In this document: positions 41,657 to 50,758 of the stretch, piece after piece
Numbering within the stretch: the first letter of the stretch is position 1
Layout: each line of letters opens with the position of its first letter
Assembly: GCA_900318375.1 (NCBI GenBank)
Contig: ONKG01000021.1
Span: 1-50,788, forward strand
Length of the DNA: 50,788 nt
From: an uncultured Lachnospiraceae bacterium
GTDB taxonomy: Bacteria > Bacillota > Clostridia > Lachnospirales > Lachnospiraceae
Direction of reading: 5' to 3'
The notes under the pieces: model-generated
Databases searched by the model: none
The model's input: only the letters and a program-made list of their open reading frames with translations
Told to the model about the DNA's origin: nothing
Position numbers and translations under genes: made by a program

Positions 41657-42190
41657 ATGAAAGTAAATAATAGAGACAGGGACAAAGACGAGTTATTTAT
41701 CAATGAGAGGATCCGCGACAGGGAAGTGCGAGTGATTTCCGCTGACGGCGAGCAGCTGGGAATTATGTCATCCAGAGACGCGCTGAAGCTTGCAGAGGAA
41801 GCCGGCCTTGATCTGGTCAAGATCTCCCCCAATGCAAAGCCCCCCGTATGCAAAATTATCGATTACGGAAAGTATAAATACGAAAAGACACGTAAGGAAA
41901 AGGATGCCAAGCGCAAACAGCACATCGTGGAGATCAAGGAGATCAGGCTTTCTCCCAATATCGACACGAATGACCTTACTACCAAGGTAAATGCTGCGCG
42001 CAAGTTCCTCACCAAGGGAAACAGGGTTAAGATCACCCTTCGTTTCCGCGGCCGTGAGATGGCGCATATGAGTTCCAGTGCGCATATCCTTTCTGATTTT
42101 GCCAACCAGCTGACGGACTGCGCGGTTGTCGAAAAGGCTCCCCGCGTGGAAGGTCGTTCCATGACCATGTTTTTAGCTGAAAAGCGCTGA
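41657..42190 (+). CDS. infC: Translation initiation factor IF-3
   Basis: A 177-residue factor that binds the 30S subunit and proofreads start codons. The N-domain has LFINERIRDREVRVISADGEQ and ISPNAKPPVCKIIDYGKY; the C-domain has KEIRLSPNIDTNDLTTK, KFLTKGNRVKITLRFRGREM and APRVEGRSMTMFL. I use ATG 41657 with GGAGG at 41650-41654; the spacing of 2 bp is unusually short. An in-frame TTG at 41618 lies inside the attenuator and is rejected. First gene of infC-rpmI-rplT. Confidence 0.92.
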   Translation: MKVNNRDRDKDELFINERIRDREVRVISADGEQLGIMSSRDALKLAEEAGLDLVKISPNAKPPVCKIIDYGKYKYEKTRKEKDAKRKQHIVEIKEIRLSPNIDTNDLTTKVNAARKFLTKGNRVKITLRFRGREMAHMSSSAHILSDFANQLTDCAVVEKAPRVEGRSMTMFLAEKR

Positions 42191-42510
42191 GCCGCAGGAA
42201 GATTTGTTCTGTGCAGCGATACTGCCGCACAGAGACAGCGGATCTCCGTTTTGGAAGAACAGTTAAGATATAAGGCCCCGGCCTGAGCAGTCACAGACCC
42301 GGAATGCGGGCGGATCCCTTCTGCCGCAGGATATTCGGGCAGGGAACTGCATATACCGGTGCCCGTGCTCCCGTTTATTGTAATCCGGAACGGGACGGTA
42401 CAGATACGAAGGAAACGCACGGAACAGTAAAACCGCCGGCCTTGCATTTTCCACAGGAAAATGAAGGAGGCGCGCTGCATAATGTGCGCAATTACAAGGA
42501 GGAAAGACAA
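42191..42510 (+). other. 320-bp gap between infC and rpmI
   Basis: This gap is long for an operon in which these genes are usually close. It contains only short GC-rich hairpin potential (for example CGGGC/GCCCG near 42308-42365) and the rpmI ribosome site AAGGAGG at 42497-42503. I see no gene and no clear terminator or promoter in it. Confidence 0.5.
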
Positions 42511-42663
42511 ATGCCTAAGATGAAGACCAAAAGAGCCGCGGCTAAGCGTTTCAAAGTTACCGGCACCGGCAAGATCAAGAGGTTCAAAGCTTATAAGCGC
42601 CACATCCTGACCAAGAAGTCCACCAAGAGGAAGAGAGATCTGCGTCAGTCCACGATTACGTAA
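42511..42663 (+). CDS. rpmI: 50S ribosomal protein L35, apparently truncated by frameshift
   Basis: [20 protein letters not shown] to LRQSTIT is normal L35 up to residue 50, then TAA stops it. L35 is normally about 65 residues and in relatives ends in KKILPYL-like text. That ending is present, but shifted by two bases: from 42661 the other frame reads [11 protein letters not shown] and stops at 42695. Fifty residues, four missing and eleven in the shifted frame add up to 65. This implies a loss of about 13 bp (or 10) in the genome or an assembly error. AAGGAGGAAAGACAA is a strong ribosome site. Confidence 0.85.
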   Translation: MPKMKTKRAAAKRFKVTGTGKIKRFKAYKRHILTKKSTKRKRDLRQSTIT

Positions 42664-42841
42664 AGAACATGAAGAAGGTCATGCCTTATCTCTGATTTCA
42701 GACAGCAGAGATTCGTATTCAGACAGGCAGGACCGGCATAAGGCTGTTCTGTTCGGATCCGGATGGCGGATCCGGCGGTCAGGCTGACCGCAGAGAACGG
42801 CATTGACACAGAATTTCAAGGAAAATTGTGAGGTAATAAAA

Positions 42842-43195
42842 ATGGCAAGGATCAAAGGCGCGATCAACGCGAAGAAAAAACATAAAAGAGTATTAAAGCT
42901 TGCGAAGGGCTACAGAGGAGCCCGTTCCAAACAGTACAGGATTGCCAAGCAGTCCGTTATGCGCGCAATGGCTTCCGCTTTCGCAGGCCGTAAGCAGCGC
43001 AAGAGAGATATGCGCAGACTGTGGATCACCCGTATCAACGCAGCTGCAAGGATCAACGGCATCTCCTACAGCCAGATGATGCACGGCCTGAAGGTCGCAG
43101 GCGTTGAGATCAACCGCAAGATGCTCGCTGAGCTCGCTGTCAATGATGCAGCAGGCTTCGCTTCTCTGGCAGAGATCGCAAAGGCAAACGCTTGA
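42842..43195 (+). CDS. rplT: 50S ribosomal protein L20
   Basis: A 117-residue 23S rRNA-binding assembly protein. [60 protein letters not shown] and [20 protein letters not shown] all match the family end to end. Besides its ribosomal role, L20 represses its own operon through the infC leader in Firmicutes. GAGGTAATAAAA precedes ATG 42842. Third gene of infC-rpmI-rplT, complete and intact. Confidence 0.96.
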   Translation: MARIKGAINAKKKHKRVLKLAKGYRGARSKQYRIAKQSVMRAMASAFAGRKQRKRDMRRLWITRINAAARINGISYSQMMHGLKVAGVEINRKMLAELAVNDAAGFASLAEIAKANA

Positions 43196-43237
43196 TTTCC
43201 GGCGGAAAACCGCCTGACCATAGTTTTTTGATCATAG

Positions 43238-43275
43238 AACCTGTCCTGCAGACTGCGGGGCAGGTTTCTTTCTTG
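43238..43275 (+). terminator. Terminator of the infC operon
   Basis: AACCTGTCC (43238-43246) pairs with GGGCAGGTT (43258-43266, one G-U), followed by TCTTTCTTG. A smaller GGCGG-AAAA-CCGCC hairpin lies at 43201-43214. Confidence 0.75.
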
Positions 43276-43477
43276 TTTTGCGATGCTGTGCATGGTAAAG
43301 TTATAAGAAGGAAGCGGATTCCGTGAGAGCAGGAGGTCCCCGGACAGGAGCTGTCATGGAAACCGGATGTTGACAGAGACCGCGGATTGGAAAAACAGGG
43401 AAATTGTTCCTGATACAGCTTTGCCATTCAAAAAAATCTGCGGCGGGAATGAGCGGCCTTTGAAAGGAGAGCGGAAC

Positions 43478-44422
43478 ATGAAGCCTTACGCATTTGGAAT
43501 TGATATCGGCGGAACCACTGTAAAGTGCGGATTCTTTAATTCAGACGGTACATTTGTAGAAAAATGGGAGATTCCTACAAGGAAGGAAGATGACGGGGCG
43601 ATGATCCTTCCCGATATCGCCGAAGCAATAAAGGCAAAGCTTGCGGAGCACGGGGTCAGCATGGATGACGTCGAGGGAATCGGCGTAGGTGTCCCGGGAC
43701 CTGTCCTGGATGACGGCGTGGTCAATGGATGTGTCAACCTCGGATGGGGTGTTTTCAATGTCGCGGAGAAACTGTCCGGTCTTCTGGGCGGCGTCCCTGT
43801 ACAGGTCGGCAATGATGCCAATGTAGCTGCCCTCGGTGAGCAGTGGCACGGCGGCGGCAAGGGTTTCAAAAATGTCGTCATGGTGACCCTGGGAACAGGC
43901 GTCGGCGGCGGAATCATCATCGGCGGCAGGATCCTGGCAGGCAGCCACGGTGCCGGCGGCGAGATCGGCCACATCCAGATGCGCAAAAACGAGACAGCAG
44001 TCTGCGGCTGCGGCAAGAAGGGCTGCCTTGAGCAGTACGCTTCCGCTACAGGAATTGTCCGCATGTCCAAAATTCTTCTTGAGAAGGATAAAAAGGAATC
44101 CTCCCTGCGCAGCCTTGCGGAAATCACCAGCAAGGATATTTTCGACGCCGCAAAGACCGGCGATGCCCTGTCGCTGAAACTGGTTGATACTCTGGGAGAA
44201 ATGCTCGGAACCGCTCTTGCTCATATCACAGCGGTTGTGGATCCCGATGTCATTGTCATCGGAGGCGGTGTCTCCAAGGCGGGACAGATCCTCCTCGACG
44301 CGATCGAGAAGCATTATCGTCCGACAGCTTTCCACGCCTGCCGGAATACCCAGTTCAAGCTGGCTGTTCTGGGCAATGATGCCGGTATGTACGGCGCGGT
44401 CCGTATGGTGCTGAACGACTGA
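43478..44422 (+). CDS. glcK: ROK-family glucokinase
   Basis: A 314-residue ROK kinase phosphorylating glucose with ATP. FGIDIGGTTVKCGFF is the phosphate loop, VGVPGPV and GNDANVAALGE the sugar-binding region with catalytic Asp, TLGTGVGGGIIIGG the second loop. The zinc motif CGCGKKGCLEQYAS and GHIQM (His ligand) mark ROK proteins. AAAGGAGAGCGGAAC precedes ATG 43478; an in-frame ATG at 43367 is leader. No helix-turn-helix is present, so it is a kinase rather than a ROK repressor. Confidence 0.92.
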   Translation: MKPYAFGIDIGGTTVKCGFFNSDGTFVEKWEIPTRKEDDGAMILPDIAEAIKAKLAEHGVSMDDVEGIGVGVPGPVLDDGVVNGCVNLGWGVFNVAEKLSGLLGGVPVQVGNDANVAALGEQWHGGGKGFKNVVMVTLGTGVGGGIIIGGRILAGSHGAGGEIGHIQMRKNETAVCGCGKKGCLEQYASATGIVRMSKILLEKDKKESSLRSLAEITSKDIFDAAKTGDALSLKLVDTLGEMLGTALAHITAVVDPDVIVIGGGVSKAGQILLDAIEKHYRPTAFHACRNTQFKLAVLGNDAGMYGAVRMVLND

Positions 44423-44459
44423 CCGCAAAAAGCCTGCGCACATCTTACTGATTGTACGG

Positions 44460-44488
44460 GACCGGGAGGAGACTCCCGGTCTTTTTTT
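44460..44488 (+). terminator. glcK terminator
   Basis: GACCGGGAG (44460-44468), GAGA loop, CTCCCGGTC (44473-44481), then seven T. Textbook intrinsic terminator. Confidence 0.93.
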
Positions 44489-44651
44489 ATCGCGGGGCTG
44501 CCGTAATGGTACTTTGCCGTAGACATTCGGCGGAAATTGTTTATTCCCACACAATTCAGTGTCTGCTATAGTACTTGTGGCTTAAAACAGACCCGGATTG
44601 TTCTGCCGGGTACAGAATATAACAAAGACAAAACGAAGGAAGTGATCAAAA

Positions 44652-46754
44652 TTGAAACTGGGTGAATGGATTGCGAGACACAGAATATTGATTTTGCTGA
44701 TCGGCATGCTGCTTCTGGTCCCGTCGGTGATCGGCATCGTGAAGACGCGCGTCAACTATGATCTTCTGAGTTATCTTCCGGATACCCTGGAGACGGTGGA
44801 AGGACAGGATATCATGGTGGATGAGTTCGGCACGGGTGCCTTCGCCATGTGTGTTATCGACGGCATGCCCATGAAGGATGTTCAGAAGATGGCGGACGAA
44901 TTCAAGCAGATCGACCATGTCAAGGATGTGCTCTGGTATGGCGAGGTGATCGATATCAGTGTTCCCGCACAAATGCTGCCTGACAATCTGAGAAAGAAGT
45001 TTTTCGATGGCGACTCACAGCTGATGGTGGTATTCTATGACGACACGACTTCATCGGATGAGGCCATGGGAGCGCTCACACAGATGCGGCGGATCGCCGA
45101 TGAGCGCTGTTTTATCGGCGGCATGACCGGGATAGTCACGGACATCAAGGACCTGTGCATGCAGGAATTGCCGGTTTACGTTGTCATCGCTTCAATCCTC
45201 AGTTTTATCATTCTCCTGCTGGCCACAGAATCCTATATAGTCCCCGCCTTTTTCCTGATCGGCATAGGCGTCTCGATCCTCTACAACCTGGGCAGCAACT
45301 TTTTCCTCGGCTCCATATCCTATGTCACCCAGGCGCTGACGGCTGTCCTGCAGCTTGCAGTCACAACAGACTATTCGATTTTTCTGCTGGAGAGCTATGA
45401 GGAAAACAAGAAACACTATCCCGGAGACCGGGAGAAGGCCATGGGCGTGGCGATCAGCCAGACCTTCCGCTCGATCGTGGGAAGCTCCGTCACGACTGTG
45501 GCCGGCTTCCTGGCCCTCTGCGTCATGACCTTCGCCCTGGGCAAAGATATCGGTATTGTCATGTCAAAGGGTGTTCTGATCGGCGTTATCTGCTGTGTCA
45601 CAATCCTTCCGTCAATGATCCTTGTTTTTGACAAACTGATCGATAAGACATCGCACAAGCGCATCATTCCCAGCCTGGACAAGATCAGCGATTTTATTAT
45701 CCGTCATTACAGGATGTGGGTCCTGGTCCTTCTGATCATGGCGGCTCCTGCCCTCTACGGCAGTAAAAATGTAAGTGTCTACTATAATATTGCACAGTCA
45801 TTGCCGGATGATATCCTGAGCAATATGGCGAACAAAAAGCTGCAGGATACTTTTCACATGGATGCGACCCATGTCATTCTTTTGGACAAGGATCTTGACC
45901 GCAAAACCAAACAGGACATTATGTCGGAGGTTGAAAAGCTGGAGGGCGTGAAGTCCACAGTGAGTATCTCCTCTCTGATCGGTCCTCTTTTTCCCAAGGA
46001 AATGATCCCCGGGGATATCCTGGAAATGCTGGAGAGCGACGAACATGAGATGGGACTGGTGGTATCAGAGTATGCGCCTGCGACGCCGGAGGTAAATGCC
46101 CAGATCGCAAAGATCAACTCCATCGTAAAGACAAAGGATCCGGGTGCTCTCGTCATCGGTGAAGCCCCCATGATGAAGGACCTGGAGGACACGACCAATG
46201 TTGACCTGCAGCGTGTCAACTTCCTCTCGATGGCGGCAATTTTCATCATCATCCTGCTGGTGTTTAAATCCATTTCGCTCCCCTTCCTGCTGGTGCTGGT
46301 CATTGAGTTCGCCATCAATGTCAATATGGCGGTTCCTTATTTTCAGAACATCAGCCTGGCTTTCGTCGCCAGCATCGTCATCGGCACGATCCAGCTGGGA
46401 GCGACAGTCGACTATGCGATCCTGATGACGAACCGCTACCTTGCAGAGCGCATGGCCGGTAAGCCAAAGATGGAGTCTGTTTCCATCGCCCACAGGACCT
46501 GCATCCTGTCCATCATCACCAGCGGCATGAGCTTCTTCGTGGCGACTTTCGGCGTGTCTGCCTATTCGCGCGTGGACATGATCGGTTCCATCTGCACACT
46601 GCTGGCAAGGGGCGCCCTGGTCAGCATGGCATCGGTCATTCTGCTCATGCCTGCCATGTTCATCATCTTTGACGGCCTGATCATGCACACGACCATGGGA
46701 TTCAGGAAGAAAAAGGCCGTCCCGGCGGACAAGCCGGCGCTCAAGAGCCGGTGA
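44652..46754 (+). CDS. MMPL/RND-superfamily membrane transporter
   Basis: A 700-residue pump-like protein with the duplicated MMPL architecture. A first membrane helix, an extracytoplasmic loop (about 35-170) and five to six helices are followed by a second helix (about 350), a second large loop and again five to six helices. The SSD-like motifs LAVTTDYSIFLLESYEE and LGATVDYAILMTNRYLAE carry the buried Asp typical of proton-driven RND transport. Substrates of clostridial MMPL proteins are unknown; lipids or envelope precursors are the usual guess. Start is TTG 44652 after GAAGGAAGTG. Stands alone. Confidence 0.87.
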   Translation: MKLGEWIARHRILILLIGMLLLVPSVIGIVKTRVNYDLLSYLPDTLETVEGQDIMVDEFGTGAFAMCVIDGMPMKDVQKMADEFKQIDHVKDVLWYGEVIDISVPAQMLPDNLRKKFFDGDSQLMVVFYDDTTSSDEAMGALTQMRRIADERCFIGGMTGIVTDIKDLCMQELPVYVVIASILSFIILLLATESYIVPAFFLIGIGVSILYNLGSNFFLGSISYVTQALTAVLQLAVTTDYSIFLLESYEENKKHYPGDREKAMGVAISQTFRSIVGSSVTTVAGFLALCVMTFALGKDIGIVMSKGVLIGVICCVTILPSMILVFDKLIDKTSHKRIIPSLDKISDFIIRHYRMWVLVLLIMAAPALYGSKNVSVYYNIAQSLPDDILSNMANKKLQDTFHMDATHVILLDKDLDRKTKQDIMSEVEKLEGVKSTVSISSLIGPLFPKEMIPGDILEMLESDEHEMGLVVSEYAPATPEVNAQIAKINSIVKTKDPGALVIGEAPMMKDLEDTTNVDLQRVNFLSMAAIFIIILLVFKSISLPFLLVLVIEFAINVNMAVPYFQNISLAFVASIVIGTIQLGATVDYAILMTNRYLAERMAGKPKMESVSIAHRTCILSIITSGMSFFVATFGVSAYSRVDMIGSICTLLARGALVSMASVILLMPAMFIIFDGLIMHTTMGFRKKKAVPADKPALKSR

Positions 46755-46859
46755 GCCGTCAGCGTTTTCAAATTGATCATTTCAGCCTTTATCATTTCAG
46801 AAAACGCATGGACTCTTTACTGAGTTTATTATTAATACCGGAGAATCATTAAATCGGCA

Positions 46860-46896
46860 GCCTGCCTTCTGTGTCGTTTATGCACAGGAGACAGGC
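46860..46896. terminator. Imperfect hairpin after the MMPL gene
   Basis: GCCTGCCTTCTGTG pairs with CACAGGAGACAGGC with two mismatches, followed by GGTTTGTTC. Plausible weak terminator about 105 bp after the stop. Confidence 0.45.
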
Positions 46897-46914
46897 GGTT
46901 TGTTCATATGTGAC

Positions 46915-46933
46915 GGCAGATACAATATCTGCC
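46915..46933. repeat. Perfect 8-bp inverted repeat in the lctP upstream region
   Basis: GGCAGATA CAA TATCTGCC, about 190 bp before the lctP -35. Could be an operator. The rest of 46940-47126 is AT-rich with no gene I can support. Confidence 0.4.
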
Positions 46934-47126
46934 GGATCGGCTGAAGCAGACTCGGAGAGTGCGTGACAGGTGTTATCAAGTGTTCTCAAAACGAGCGCCT
47001 GGATTGTGCTATTGTTACAAAAATATCAAAATAGTGAGTGCGCTGATTGAAAAATACTACTATAAGAAAAACAAAAATGGTCCTCATTTTATGCAATATT
47101 TGTTGAAATAATCTAAATGTCGAGAA

Positions 47127-47155
47127 TTGTATTTGTGCATTATTCGGATTATAAT
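47127..47155 (+). promoter_or_regulatory. Lactate permease promoter
   Basis: TTGTAT (47127-47132), 17-bp spacer, TATAAT (47150-47155), about 70 bp before the permease start. Confidence 0.72.
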
Positions 47156-47176
47156 GTTAGTGTCACTAATTTATAT

Positions 47177-47200
47177 ACCGTACGGGGGAGAAAGTACGGT
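47177..47200. promoter_or_regulatory. Inverted repeat in the lactate permease leader
   Basis: ACCGTAC (47177-47183) and GTACGGT (47194-47200) flank a 10-bp spacer just after the expected transcription start. A regulator site at this place would block transcription; an RNA hairpin is the alternative. Confidence 0.5.
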
Positions 47201-47222
47201 TCCTATTTGGGGAGGTGTTGAT

Positions 47223-48968
47223 ATGTATGCAATTATCTCGTTCATACCGATTATTGTGACGGTTGTCTTGATGGTCGGTTTCAACTGGCCCGCCAAAAGG
47301 GCCCTGCCCCTTGCCTGGGTTCTGGCATGTATTATTGCTGTCACTGTGTGGAAGATGCCTGTTTTCAGCACAGACGGAACAAGTGCCGTTGCAAACACAA
47401 TTTCGGGTTTCCTGGGTGCTTTTGAGGTTCTCGTCATCATCTTCGGCGCGATTCTGATCATGAACACTCTTTCACAGTCAGGCGCTATGGCTGCAATCAA
47501 CGGCATGTTCAAAAGTATTACTCCGGATGCAAGACTGCAGGCTATTATCATCGGCTTCATCTTCGGCGCATTCATTGAAGGTGCTGCAGGATTCGGAACA
47601 CCCGCCGCTCTGGCTGGTCCCCTCCTGATTTCCGTCGGTTTCCCGCCTCTTTGCGCGGCAATGGTAGCTCTGATTTTTAACTCTGTACCTGTATGTTTCG
47701 GTGCTGTCGGTACACCTACCAATGCGGCATTCACTACAGTTTCGGAATCAGTAGAAAAACTTGGCGGAAACCTTGATGAATGGAAGGCTGCACTGACACT
47801 CTGGTCGGCTCTTCCCATGGCAGTGGGTGCTGCGTTCATTCTGTTCATTGGAGTAGGTTTTGTCTGCAAATTCTATGGCAAGGACAAAAAATTCAGCGAT
47901 GTTTTCCCTGTAGTTCCTTATATCCTTTTCGTAACAGTGGTTTTTGACTTCTTCTATCTTATGATTGCTGCATTCATCGGTCCGGAGCTTGTATCTTTGC
48001 TCGCGGCTATGATTACACTTTTCATCGTTTTGTTTACCACCAAGAAGGGATTCCTTGTTCCTAAGGAAGTATGGACATTCGACAAGAAGGAGACCTGGGA
48101 CAGCACATGGCTCTCCACCACCAAGGTTCCGGAACCCAAGCAGAGTGACATGAATCTGGTCAAAGCTTGGACTCCTTATGTTTTGATTGCTGCAATCCTT
48201 GTTGTCACCCGTGTTGTTCAGAAGTTTGATCCGGATCCCAAAAATAACCCTGGTTGGGCAACTATGCTCAAGGAAGTTATTTTGGTTGGTACGGGTAAAC
48301 ATGAAGCCGGGCAAGGCCTTATTCTTGGCATGGACTGGAACTATGCAATCTTTTGGAGTCCTGGTGTTGTATTCATTCTTGTTGCTTTGATAACCATCGT
48401 TCTTCATGGCATGAATGGAGATAATGTCAAGACTGCTTGGAAAGCTGCTTTCAAACAGGTCAGCGGCGCTGCGATTGCACTGCTCTTCGGTGTCGCAATG
48501 GTTAGGATTTTCAGTAATACAGCCATGCCTGCGGACAGAATCCCTGCAAGCGCGCTGCAAGCCCTGGGAGAAAAACCTTATAATATGCTGTTTGCCATGG
48601 CAAAAGGTCTTGCTGATGTTGCAGGTAGTGCTTACCTTGTCTTCGCACCCTTCATCGGTGTTCTGGGCGCTTATATGTCCGGTTCCAACACAGTTTCGAA
48701 TACTCTGTTCAGCTCCCTGCAGTTCACAACCGCAGGTATCGTAGGCCTTCCCTATGTACTGATTGTTGCCCTTCAGAACAACGGCGGCGCGATCGGTAAC
48801 ATGGTCTGCGTCAACAACGTCGTATCCGCCTGTGCAACAACAGGTACCAACGGAAATGAAGGCCGTATTATCAGAGCCAACATTATCCCTTGCGCGGTAT
48901 TCTGCATCATCGTCGTAATTGTTATGGCGGTCGCAATACTGCTTGGTCAGAATCCTGCGGCGCTCTAG
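47223..48968 (+). CDS. lctP: L-lactate permease family transporter
   Basis: A 581-residue polytopic LctP-family (lactate permease) carrier with about 13-14 membrane helices. Landmarks are GAFIEGAAGFGTPAALAGPLL, NSVPVCFGAVGTPTNAAF, GVLGAYMSGSNTVSNTLFS and LQNNGGAIGNMVCVNNVVSACATTG (the last two give the usual C-terminal signature). It moves lactate or related 2-hydroxy acids with protons. TTGGGGAGGTGTTGAT supports ATG 47223; a longer in-frame start at 47127 is promoter DNA. The dehydrogenase gene 139 bp downstream supports a lactate role. Confidence 0.93.
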   Translation: MYAIISFIPIIVTVVLMVGFNWPAKRALPLAWVLACIIAVTVWKMPVFSTDGTSAVANTISGFLGAFEVLVIIFGAILIMNTLSQSGAMAAINGMFKSITPDARLQAIIIGFIFGAFIEGAAGFGTPAALAGPLLISVGFPPLCAAMVALIFNSVPVCFGAVGTPTNAAFTTVSESVEKLGGNLDEWKAALTLWSALPMAVGAAFILFIGVGFVCKFYGKDKKFSDVFPVVPYILFVTVVFDFFYLMIAAFIGPELVSLLAAMITLFIVLFTTKKGFLVPKEVWTFDKKETWDSTWLSTTKVPEPKQSDMNLVKAWTPYVLIAAILVVTRVVQKFDPDPKNNPGWATMLKEVILVGTGKHEAGQGLILGMDWNYAIFWSPGVVFILVALITIVLHGMNGDNVKTAWKAAFKQVSGAAIALLFGVAMVRIFSNTAMPADRIPASALQALGEKPYNMLFAMAKGLADVAGSAYLVFAPFIGVLGAYMSGSNTVSNTLFSSLQFTTAGIVGLPYVLIVALQNNGGAIGNMVCVNNVVSACATTGTNGNEGRIIRANIIPCAVFCIIVVIVMAVAILLGQNPAAL

Positions 48969-49107
48969 TATTCGTATTCGAGTATCAAACAGCCTGACAG
49001 ATCTATTCTGAAACATTTTTATGACATATTTATGAAACACATATAAAGGGAAGTATCAAAAGGCGGAATCTGACACTATTAACTTTTATTAACAAAGGAG
49101 AATGCAA

Positions 49108-50532
49108 ATGGCTCAATACAATCAGGTTACACCCGAGATCATCGAGCAGCTGAAGGTTGCGGCGAACGGACATGTGTATGTCGGAGAAGATATCAACGAA
49201 GACTACATGCGTGACGAGATGCCCATCTATGGCAAGAAGATGCCCGATGTTCTGATCCAGCCTCTGACCACGGAGGAAGTCTCCGCAGTCATGAAGATCT
49301 GCAATGACAATCTGATTCCTGTAACCCCCCGCGGCGCAGGTACAGGTCTGGTCGGCGCCAGCGTTGCCGTACTCGGCGGCGTTATGCTCGACACCCAGAA
49401 GATGAACCAGATTCTCGAGTATGATTATGAGAACATGGTAGTCCGTGTACAGCCCGGCGTGCTGCTCAATGACCTCGCTGAGGACTGCGTACGTCAGGGA
49501 CTGCTGTATCCCCCGGATCCCGGTGAGAAGTTTGCCTGCCTGGGCGGCAACGTCTCCACCAACGCGGGCGGCATGCGCGCAGTCAAATACGGCGCAACAC
49601 GTGACTATGTCCGCGCAATGAAAGTTGTCCTGGCAAACGGCGAAGTCGTAGACTTCGGCGCACAGGTCAGCAAGACATCTACAGGCTACAGCCTGATCAA
49701 CCTGATGGTTGGCGCAGAAGGCACACTCGGCGTTATCACAGAGCTGACCCTTAAGATCATCCCTGCTCCCAAGGCAGTCGTATCCCTGATCATCCCCTTC
49801 GAGGATCTGGAGACCGCAATTTCCACAGTTCCGAAGATCAAGATGGCTCAGCTGGATCCCCAGGCTCTTGAGTTCATGGAGAGAGAGATCATCCTCTCCA
49901 GTGAGCGTTTCATCGGCAGAGAGACTTTCCCCAAATCCCTCGGCGGACAGGATATCGGCGCATATCTGCTGGTTACCTTCGACGGAAAAGATGAAGAAGA
50001 GCTGAACAATGTTGTTGAGCAGGCCTGCGAGCTGGTTCTTGAAGCAGGCGCAATCGACGTCCTCGTCGCAGACACATCCACAAAGATCAAAGATGCATGG
50101 GCTGCACGTTCCAGCTTCCTCGAGGCAATCGAGTCCGAGACCAAGCTCCTTGATGAGTGCGACGTCGTTGTCCCGATCAACAAGATCGCTGAGTTCCTCA
50201 CCTTTGCCAAACAGTTCGGCGAAGAGTGCGGCCTTGAGATCAAGAGCTTCGGCCATGCCGGCGACGGTAACCTCCACATCTACCAGTGCAGCAATGACCT
50301 GGAGGAGGAAGAGTTCAAGAAACGTGTAGACAAGTACTTCAATGTCCTGTACAAACGCGCTACTGAGATCGGCGGACTGGTATCCGGTGAGCACGGCATC
50401 GGCAGCGGCAAGATGAAATATCTGCGTGAGTGCCTGGGCGAGACTTCCATCAATCTGATGTTCGGCATCAAGAAGGTCTTTGACCCCAACCTGATCCTGA
50501 ACCCCGGCAAAGTCTGCTATCCGCTTGATTAA
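49108..50532 (+). CDS. FAD-linked lactate/glycolate dehydrogenase (GlcD/LctD type)
   Basis: A 474-residue flavoprotein of the VAO/GlcD family, oxidising D-lactate or glycolate. The FAD domain shows TPRGAGTGLVGASVAVLGG and GGNVSTNAGGMRAVKYG; the substrate domain has SFGHAGDGNLHIY (metal and flavin-contacting His) and VSGEHGIGSGKMKYL. In anaerobes such as Acetobacterium, LctD works with an EtfAB pair to drive NAD reduction; etf genes are not within the ~250 bp left in the window. GGAG is 7 bp before ATG 49108 and 1 bp before ATG 49102, so 49108 is chosen. Forms a lactate-use pair with lctP. Confidence 0.9.
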   Translation: MAQYNQVTPEIIEQLKVAANGHVYVGEDINEDYMRDEMPIYGKKMPDVLIQPLTTEEVSAVMKICNDNLIPVTPRGAGTGLVGASVAVLGGVMLDTQKMNQILEYDYENMVVRVQPGVLLNDLAEDCVRQGLLYPPDPGEKFACLGGNVSTNAGGMRAVKYGATRDYVRAMKVVLANGEVVDFGAQVSKTSTGYSLINLMVGAEGTLGVITELTLKIIPAPKAVVSLIIPFEDLETAISTVPKIKMAQLDPQALEFMEREIILSSERFIGRETFPKSLGGQDIGAYLLVTFDGKDEEELNNVVEQACELVLEAGAIDVLVADTSTKIKDAWAARSSFLEAIESETKLLDECDVVVPINKIAEFLTFAKQFGEECGLEIKSFGHAGDGNLHIYQCSNDLEEEEFKKRVDKYFNVLYKRATEIGGLVSGEHGIGSGKMKYLRECLGETSINLMFGIKKVFDPNLILNPGKVCYPLD

Positions 50533-50560
50533 TAACTAAAATTATTCAGGCTGCTGTTTG

Positions 50561-50577
50561 CATAACAAATTGTTATG
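50561..50577. promoter_or_regulatory. Palindrome after the dehydrogenase gene
   Basis: CATAACA AAT TGTTATG, 28 bp after the stop codon. AT-rich dyads of this kind can be sites for redox regulators such as Rex, or a weak terminator. Nothing in the sequence decides between them. Confidence 0.4.
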
Positions 50578-50726
50578 TAAATAGATTCGTCCGGTGCAGA
50601 AAGGCGGCTGCAAGGTCCTGATCTGCCGGGCGGATACTAGAGGGATGTATCAGTAATACAGAGGGCTGCGGGTTACTGTTCAGGCCTTACTGAAAAATCA
50701 AAATAGAAATCCGCAACCTCCCCTGT

Positions 50727-50758
50727 GGGCAGCAGCGGCTAAATCGCCCCTGCTGCCC
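50727..50758. repeat. Hairpin near the right edge
   Basis: GGGCAGCAG (50727-50735) and CTGCTGCCC (50750-50758) around a 14-nt loop. It may be a terminator or part of a leader of the next gene, which lies outside the window. 50578-50726 shows no gene I can support. Confidence 0.4.

Noticed and set aside
41443-41670. A 75-codon frame in the infC leader, as a possible leader peptide.
   Set aside because: It runs through the attenuator hairpin and overlaps the infC start, with no ribosome site in front.
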